Origin: Candidatus Binatota bacterium
Lineage (GTDB): Bacteria; Desulfobacterota; Binatia; Bin18
Assembly: GCA_011523315.1 (NCBI GenBank)
Contig: WTHE01000065.1
Coordinates: 1-9,255 of the forward strand
DNA length: 9,255 nucleotides
Reading direction: 5' to 3'
Below are positions 5,645 through 9,255 of this stretch, one piece after another; the stretch's first letter is position 1; the number at the start of each line of letters is the position of its first letter. The position numbers and the translations under genes are program-made. The notes under the pieces are model-generated. The model was not told where the DNA came from and searched no databases. It saw only the letters and a program-made list of their open reading frames with translations.

Positions 5645-6796
5645 ATGAGCCAGCCGACGGTGATTTCGAGCGATTCGCATATTGTCGAGCCCCCCGATCT
5701 GTACACCCAGGGTATGCCGGCCAGGCTGCTGGACCGGGCGCCGCTGATCAAACGCTATACGACCGTGGACGGCAAGGAGGCCGACGCGTGGTTCCTTGGC
5801 GATGTGCAGGTCGCCACGCTCGGCGCCGTCACCCAGGCCGGGCGTCGCTTTGAGGATGCCAGCAGCCTGGATTTTGTCAGTATTTGGGAAGATGTCAGAG
5901 AGGGTGCCTACCAGCCCCAGGCCATGCTGGCCGAGCTTGAGATGGACGGGATTTGGGGCGCGGTGCTCCAGCCCAGCCAGGGCCTGTTCTGGTACCACCT
6001 GGAAGACACCGAGCTGCTGTCGGGGATTTGTTACGCCTACAACAGCTGGATTGCCGATTTCTGTCGAGCCAATCCCGGACGGCTGCGGGGCATCGGTATG
6101 ATTAATGTCGACGATCCCCAGGCGGCCGGGGCGGAACTCAAACGGTGTGCCGAGCTGGGGCTGGCCGGGGCCTTCATCCCGGTCGCGCCGCTGCCGGGAC
6201 AGCCGTACCGCGACCCCGTGTACGAGCCACTGTGGGCGGCCGCCCAGGAGTACCAGATGCCGCTGCTGTTCCACCTGGCCACCCAGCGGGCCAATGTACC
6301 GGGGTGTGAGATTTCGTTCAGCTTTTCGACCTTCACCCCGGCCGGTCTGCGGCCGACCCAGGACTACTGGGTGCGCTACGCCCTGACCGACATCATCTTC
6401 GCCGGCGTGTGTGAGCGCTATCCACGGATTAAGATCGGCTCGGTCGAGCACGAGATTTCGTGGGCGCCGCACTGGCTCAAACAGATGGACTTCACCTATG
6501 TCAACCGTCCGGTGTACGCCAACTACAAGTCCAAGGACGGCTTCATGCCGAGCGACTACTGGTACCGCAATATGTTTGCCGTCTTTCAGGAAGACGAGGT
6601 CGGGGTTGAGCTGCGCCGCCGCATCGGTCTTGACAACATGCTGTGGGGCAACGACTTTCCCCACTCGGAATCGACCTGGCCCAAGTCGATGGAGTTTCTG
6701 GACAGCATGTTTGCCGGCGTACCCGACCACGAGCGGCGCCAGCTGACTTACGACAACGCGGTCAGCCTGTTTCGCTTTGACGTGCCGACCCAGTGA
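5645..6796 (+). CDS. Amidohydrolase family 2 (ACMSD-like) metal-dependent hydrolase/decarboxylase
   Basis: This 383-residue TIM-barrel protein of the amidohydrolase-2 group is related to aminocarboxymuconate-semialdehyde decarboxylase and aromatic-acid decarboxylases. Metal-site landmarks are the N-terminal SSDSHIVEP (D10 and H12 in place of the classic HxH), H210 (MPLLFHLATQ), E268-H269 (IGSVEHEISW) and D337 with H340 (LLWGNDFPHSES written here as MLWGNDFPHSES). Enzymes of this type hydrolyse or decarboxylate small carbonyl or aromatic acids; the substrate is not readable. I chose ATG at 5645 because AGGAGGG lies just upstream and the product then starts right before the metal motif. An in-frame ATG at 5567 sits inside the hairpin loop and is less likely. 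Monocistronic, divergent from the GST gene. Confidence 0.88.
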   Translation: MSQPTVISSDSHIVEPPDLYTQGMPARLLDRAPLIKRYTTVDGKEADAWFLGDVQVATLGAVTQAGRRFEDASSLDFVSIWEDVREGAYQPQAMLAELEMDGIWGAVLQPSQGLFWYHLEDTELLSGICYAYNSWIADFCRANPGRLRGIGMINVDDPQAAGAELKRCAELGLAGAFIPVAPLPGQPYRDPVYEPLWAAAQEYQMPLLFHLATQRANVPGCEISFSFSTFTPAGLRPTQDYWVRYALTDIIFAGVCERYPRIKIGSVEHEISWAPHWLKQMDFTYVNRPVYANYKSKDGFMPSDYWYRNMFAVFQEDEVGVELRRRIGLDNMLWGNDFPHSESTWPKSMEFLDSMFAGVPDHERRQLTYDNAVSLFRFDVPTQ

Positions 6797-6822
6797 GCCG
6801 GGGCGGAGGGAAACTCGGCTCA
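6794..6822 (+). other. Inverted repeat at the amidohydrolase stop codon
   Basis: TGAGCCG (6794-6800, including the stop codon) and CGGCTCA (6816-6822) are a perfect 7-bp inverted repeat around a 15-base loop. The loop carries GGAGGG, a Shine-Dalgarno-like sequence. No T run follows, so it is not a standard terminator. It may stabilise the 3' end or affect translation of what follows. Confidence 0.4.
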
Positions 6823-6844
6823 TGAACCGCGATTGGTACGAACG

Positions 6845-7126
6845 ATGCCGACCCGGCGAGACAACCCACTGGTCAGCAGGCCCGACCCCCACCTAGCTGA
6901 TGGCTCGCTGTGGCGGCAGCGGAAGAGCCGCGTCGTGCCGAATCTGGTATACCGCTACCGCTCTTCGTCAGGACCAAAGGGGAAGCTGGGCTTCATCGCC
7001 AAGACGCTGGGCGTTCTCTGCCTGTGTGCGGCGGTCGCGTTTCTTCTGCTGTCCTACGGGCGGCCGTATACGGACGCCTATGTGAAACCCTACCTGGAAA
7101 AGATACGGGCCGGGCTGCACGGCTGA
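6845..7126 (+). CDS. Small single-pass membrane protein, unknown function
   Basis: I do not recognise this 93-residue protein. It has a basic, polar N-terminal half (many R, K, S, P), then one hydrophobic span at about residues 54-70 (TLGVLCLCAAVAFLLLS), and a short C-terminal tail with YGRPYTDAYVKPYLEKI. By charge, the N-terminus is probably cytoplasmic. The start is uncertain. ATG 6845 has no good ribosome-binding site, TTG 6833 is an alternative, and GTG 6935 would give a 64-residue protein beginning just before VYRYRSSSG. Coding is supported by the clear membrane segment, a codon-like GC pattern and the fit between two neighbours. It follows the amidohydrolase by 48 bases and is convergent with the lipoprotein gene. 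Confidence 0.55.
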   Translation: MPTRRDNPLVSRPDPHLADGSLWRQRKSRVVPNLVYRYRSSSGPKGKLGFIAKTLGVLCLCAAVAFLLLSYGRPYTDAYVKPYLEKIRAGLHG

Positions 7127-7138
7127 GCCCGCTCAGTC
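7121..7138. terminator. Hairpin between convergent genes, possible weak terminator
   Basis: CTGAGC (7123-7128) and GCTCAG (7131-7136) pair perfectly, and two more pairs (one G-U) extend the stem to 8 bp if the loop is kept at CCCG. It overlaps the stop codon of the small membrane protein and lies 22 bases from the end of the convergent gene. There is no clean T tract on either side. Confidence 0.4.
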
Positions 7139-7171
7139 ATCTTGCTCATCCTACTCATCCTACTCATTCTG
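7136..7171. repeat. Short tandem repeat, 9-bp unit, four copies
   Basis: Four 9-base units occur in a row: GTCATCTTG, CTCATCCTA, CTCATCCTA and CTCATTCTG. The middle two are identical. On the minus strand each middle unit reads GAG-TAG-GAT-like, so the TAG stop of the lipoprotein gene (7162-7160) and a second in-frame TAG nine bases on both come from the repeat. Likely a slippage-prone minisatellite. Confidence 0.75.
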
Positions 7172-7651
7172 GCGGACACTGACGGTGAGTTTCTGGCGTC
7201 CCCATTTGAGCGCTTTTTTGCGGGTCGGAAAGTAGACGTCGAGACGATTCGGACCTTTTATCGCGCTGCCGATATCTTCGACCACGCCTTTGCCGTAGCC
7301 GGGGATCTTCATGACCGTGCCGTACGGGTAGTAGCGCGTATCCGCAGCGATCGTGCCCTTGCGGGCTTTGGTGCCGCTCGAGGTGACGCCCACATATTTG
7401 CGCTTGCCCTTATTGGGACCGCTGGCGACATAGGCGCGCCAGAACAGGATCCGTCCCCGCCGCCAGTTGGTGCTGATCTTGTCGGACGAATAGGCGGTGA
7501 CGATCATTGGCCGGTCAACGTACCGGGCACAGCCGGCCGAACACAGCCCGGCCAGCAGGACGGCCAGGGCGAAGCTGCCGTAGCGCTGTAAGTACCGCGC
7601 CTCTCGTACCCCCGCAGCCCGCTTGAAACACCTCAAGACTTTCCTTCCCAT
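7160..7651 (-). CDS. Putative lipoprotein with a 3D (Asp-Asp-Asp) domain, double-psi barrel type
   Basis: This 163-residue protein has a basic N-terminus, a hydrophobic stretch (about 25-36) and a lipobox-like GLCSAGC, with C41 as the probable lipidated cysteine. The -3 residue is S, which is not ideal. The C-terminal part carries the 3D domain: AADTRYYPYGT (D104), GKGVVEDIGSAI (D126) and NRLDVYFPT (D138), the three aspartates that give the domain its name. The same domain ends the lytic transglycosylase MltA and some cell-wall enzymes, so a role in the envelope or peptidoglycan is likely. No separate catalytic domain is seen. I chose ATG at 7651 for its strong GGAGGTGGAG ribosome-binding site. 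The frame is open upstream to 7792, but that part has no protein-like features. Monocistronic on present evidence. Confidence 0.82.
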   Translation of the reverse strand: MGRKVLRCFKRAAGVREARYLQRYGSFALAVLLAGLCSAGCARYVDRPMIVTAYSSDKISTNWRRGRILFWRAYVASGPNKGKRKYVGVTSSGTKARKGTIAADTRYYPYGTVMKIPGYGKGVVEDIGSAIKGPNRLDVYFPTRKKALKWGRQKLTVSVRQNE

Positions 7652-7820
7652 ACTCCACCTCCATCCTCTCCCCACCACCCGCGCTGCGAGGGTCAAGTCT
7701 GTCCAGCTCGAACCCCGAGCCGACCTGTTCAGTGTGAATCTGATGTCGTTGTCTTCTCCTGCAGTGACAACGGCTGCCCGCAGTGTAACCAACCCGCGTC
7801 TGAGGCGCTAGTCGCAGCGC
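7652..7820. other. Intergenic region with two inverted repeats
   Basis: This gap upstream of the lipoprotein gene holds CGTTGTC (7747-7753) and GACAACG (7766-7772), a perfect 7-bp inverted repeat around 12 bases containing CTGCAG. It also holds a weaker bulged repeat, TGAGGCGCT with AGCGCTCA (7801-7823), at the stop of the PLP-enzyme gene. No convincing promoter was found for the lipoprotein gene; TTGACC on the minus strand lacks a matching -10 box. The second repeat has no T tract. Confidence 0.4.
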
Positions 7821-8765
7821 TCACGAAAAGGGCAGGCGGGCCAGATCGACGTTGCCGCCCGACAGGATGATCGCCACCCGCTTGCCCTGCACATCGACCG
7901 AGCGGCTCAGTAGCGCGCCAAGCGGGACGGCGGCCGAGGGCTCGACAATGATTTTCATCCGCTCCCAGATCAGCCGCATGGCCCGGATGATGTCGGCCTC
8001 CTCGACCGTCACAACGTCGTCCACACAGTCCCGAATGATGGCGAAGGTCTTGTCGCCCAGCGAGGTCAGCAGCCCGTCGGCAATGGTCTGGGGATTGACC
8101 GACGGAATAATATGGCCGGCCCGGAACGACCGATAGGCGTCGTCCGCGCCCCTGGGTTCGGCGGCGATCACCCGGCTGGATGGGGACAGGCTGCGGACCG
8201 TCAGCGCCGTTCCGCTGACCAGGCCGCCCCCGCCGACCGGGGTCAGGATCAGGTCGAGGTCGGGGATGTCGGCGAGCAGTTCCAGGGCGGCGGTCGCCTG
8301 TCCGGCGATAATCCGCTCGTCGTTATACGGGGGGATAAACGCCGCGCCGGTGTCGGCCACGATCCGGGCCAGCCCGGCTTCGCGGGCTTCAAGCGTCGGA
8401 GCACAAAATGTGATCTTCGCCCCATAGCCGGCGACCGCCTCCTTTTTCACCTGCGGCGCGGTGTCGGGCATGACCACATAGGCGGGCACGCCCCGCAGCC
8501 GGGCAGCCAGGGCCAGAGCCGCAGCGTGGTTGCCGGAGGAGTGGGTGGCGACGCCGGCGGCTGCGGCCCGTTCATTGAGCGACAGGACCGCGTTGGTCGC
8601 CCCGCGTATCTTGAACGCGCCCACTTTCTGGAAATTTTCGCACTTGAAGAACAGCCGGGCGCCGACAAGACGGTCGATGCCGGCGCAGCTGAGAACCGGC
8701 GTGCGGTGGATATGGCGACGGATGCGGTCGGCGGCGGCGCGGATGTCGGTCAGGCTGGGCGTCAT
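7821..8765 (-). CDS. PLP-dependent serine racemase/threonine (or 3-hydroxyaspartate) dehydratase, fold type II
   Basis: This 314-residue enzyme is a single catalytic domain without the C-terminal ACT-like regulatory domain of biosynthetic IlvA. The PLP lysine is K52 in GAFKIRGATN. The phosphate and ring-binding motifs are SSGNHAAAL (76-84), the glycine loop PVGGGGLVSG (176-185) and LSGGNVDL (301-308). Features of the serine racemase/3-hydroxyaspartate dehydratase branch are FKCENFQKVGAFK (40-52) and the divalent-metal site EPRGADD (E203, A207, D209). It would remove water and ammonia from, or racemise, a beta-hydroxy amino acid. Which activity dominates cannot be read. In the pyridoxal loop GNHAA replaces GNHGQ of animal serine racemase. 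It starts 6 bases after the cupin stop and is the last gene of that run. Confidence 0.9.
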   Translation of the reverse strand: MTPSLTDIRAAADRIRRHIHRTPVLSCAGIDRLVGARLFFKCENFQKVGAFKIRGATNAVLSLNERAAAAGVATHSSGNHAAALALAARLRGVPAYVVMPDTAPQVKKEAVAGYGAKITFCAPTLEAREAGLARIVADTGAAFIPPYNDERIIAGQATAALELLADIPDLDLILTPVGGGGLVSGTALTVRSLSPSSRVIAAEPRGADDAYRSFRAGHIIPSVNPQTIADGLLTSLGDKTFAIIRDCVDDVVTVEEADIIRAMRLIWERMKIIVEPSAAVPLGALLSRSVDVQGKRVAIILSGGNVDLARLPFS

Positions 8766-8771
8766 GCCTGG

Positions 8772-9110
8772 CTAATCGCCCAGGGGCACGACCGCGGTCA
8801 CGACCGGGGTGTCGCTCACCGCCCGCGTGGTGTGGCCCTGGCCGGTCGTGTCCTCAACCAGGCGCGCGTCGCCCGGACCGAAGCGGCGCGTGGTGCCGTC
8901 GCCCAGGCCGATTTCCAGCTCGCCGGACAGAATGATCACATACTGCCGACGCGGCGCCGGATGCCAGTCGATAAACCGGCCTGGAGCCATCTCGGCAAAA
9001 AAGATGCGCGCAGCGTTTTGCGCCTCGGTCAGCTCGGGGTGTGAGGCCAGACTCTGGTCTTCAAAGTGCGACTGACCGTCGGCGCCGGTGTAGAGTCGGA
9101 ACAAACCCAT
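8772..9110 (-). CDS. Small cupin-domain protein
   Basis: This 112-residue single-domain cupin shows motif 1 as FIDWHPAPRRQYVIILSGE (46-64) and motif 2 as FGPGDARLVEDTTGQGHTT (77-95). H50 and H93 are kept. The second histidine of motif 1 and its glutamate are missing, with Q56 near the glutamate position, so metal binding is probably weak or different. It could be a small isomerase, a binding protein or a sensor; the function is not recognised. AGGAG lies 7 bases before the ATG. The gene lies 31 bases after the CoA-transferase and 6 bases before the PLP enzyme, so the three are probably co-transcribed. Confidence 0.85.
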   Translation of the reverse strand: MGLFRLYTGADGQSHFEDQSLASHPELTEAQNAARIFFAEMAPGRFIDWHPAPRRQYVIILSGELEIGLGDGTTRRFGPGDARLVEDTTGQGHTTRAVSDTPVVTAVVPLGD

Positions 9111-9115
9111 GGTGA

Positions 9116-9142
9116 GACTCCTTTCTCAAATGACTCCTCTCT
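9116..9142 (-). repeat. Direct repeat carrying two Shine-Dalgarno-like sequences
   Basis: On the minus strand AGAGAGGAGTC (9142-9132) is followed, with a 16-base period, by AGAAAGGAGTC (9126-9116), ten of eleven bases the same. The second copy is the ribosome-binding site of the cupin gene. The first sits at the end of the CoA-transferase gene with no start codon at the right distance. It is probably a small local duplication. Confidence 0.5.
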
Positions 9143-9255
9143 TAAATAACTCCCTGGTCTTTCAGCGCGTGCAGCCGGTCGTCGGCCAGACCCAGCAGGT
9201 GGCCGTACACCTCGGCGTTATGCGCGCCCAGCTCCGGTGCCGGCTGGTCGAACTG
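9142..9255 (-). CDS. Family III CoA-transferase, CaiB/BaiF type (C-terminus only)
   Basis: On the minus strand the frame is open from the window edge and ends in TAA (9144-9142). It gives 37 residues with the standard ending of CaiB/BaiF CoA-transferases: PAPELGAHNAEVYGHLLGL, then a helix, and a final ALKDQGVI. In complete proteins of this family PxLGxHxxEVL and LxxxGVI close the chain. These enzymes move CoA between organic acids. The catalytic aspartate lies outside the window, so the acid cannot be guessed. The gene leads into the cupin and PLP-enzyme genes on the same strand. Confidence 0.85.
   Translation of the reverse strand, partial: QFDQPAPELGAHNAEVYGHLLGLADDRLHALKDQGVI

Noticed and set aside
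5531..6892. Minus-strand open frame of 453 codons opposite the amidohydrolase gene
   Set aside because: Pure antisense shadow of a high-GC gene; the plus-strand frame has clear metal motifs and a strong ribosome-binding site.
6910..7182. Plus-strand 90-codon frame overlapping the small membrane protein
   Set aside because: The ending is derived from the tandem repeat and the sequence lacks any protein-like segment, while the other frame holds a clear membrane span.
8112..9044. Plus-strand open frame of 310 codons opposite the PLP enzyme and cupin
   Set aside because: Antisense of two recognised genes, rich in G, A, R and Q with no domain pattern.
1..9255. Mobile element, CRISPR, tRNA or rRNA
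   Set aside because: No transposase or integrase frame, no spaced repeat array, and no cloverleaf or rRNA-like stretch was seen by eye on either strand.

Overview
This is a gene-dense, high-GC bacterial window with sixteen supportable protein genes, two of them cut by the window edges. I saw no rRNA, tRNA, CRISPR array or insertion sequence. The gene mix (a molybdenum hydroxylase, a family III CoA-transferase, an amidohydrolase-2 enzyme, a GST, and a putative lipoprotein with a 3D domain) fits an aerobic, Gram-negative-type organism with wide catabolic capacity. That could be a proteobacterium or one of the uncultured soil or marine lineages. The sequence alone does not fix the phylum.

Left part (1-2058, + strand): the last 76 codons of a molybdopterin-binding large subunit are followed by the [2Fe-2S] subunit, the FAD subunit and a CoxG-type SRPBCC protein. 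All junctions overlap by 4 bases, so this is a tightly coupled CO-dehydrogenase/xanthine-dehydrogenase-family operon in the order L-S-M-G. Its substrate cannot be read because the large-subunit active-site loop lies outside the window.

Middle part (2093-4854): a minus-strand arsenic operon, arsR-arsI-acr3, encodes a repressor, a C-As lyase for methylated arsenite and an arsenite efflux pump. Divergent from it is a ribbon-helix-helix antitoxin plus PIN toxin pair (VapBC type). The two units share an 87-bp AT-richer spacer with an inverted repeat over the arsR start, a perfect 12-bp palindrome, several TGTCA/TGACA copies, and two divergent TTGACA boxes placed so that both transcripts may be leaderless or nearly so. 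This spacer is the most unusual part of the window.

Right part (4910-9255): a minus-strand glutathione S-transferase is divergent from a plus-strand amidohydrolase-2 family metal-dependent hydrolase. Between them lies a terminator-like hairpin. Next come a small single-span membrane protein of unknown role and, convergent with it, a putative lipoprotein with a 3D domain, whose stop codon sits in a 9-bp tandem repeat. The window ends with a minus-strand run of a CaiB/BaiF CoA-transferase (C-terminus only), a small cupin and a fold-type II PLP enzyme of the serine racemase/threonine dehydratase group. This run is probably one catabolic operon of unknown substrate.

No clearly new system stands out. 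The best leads are the shared ars/toxin-antitoxin control region and the cysteine-pair tails on both ArsR and ArsI.
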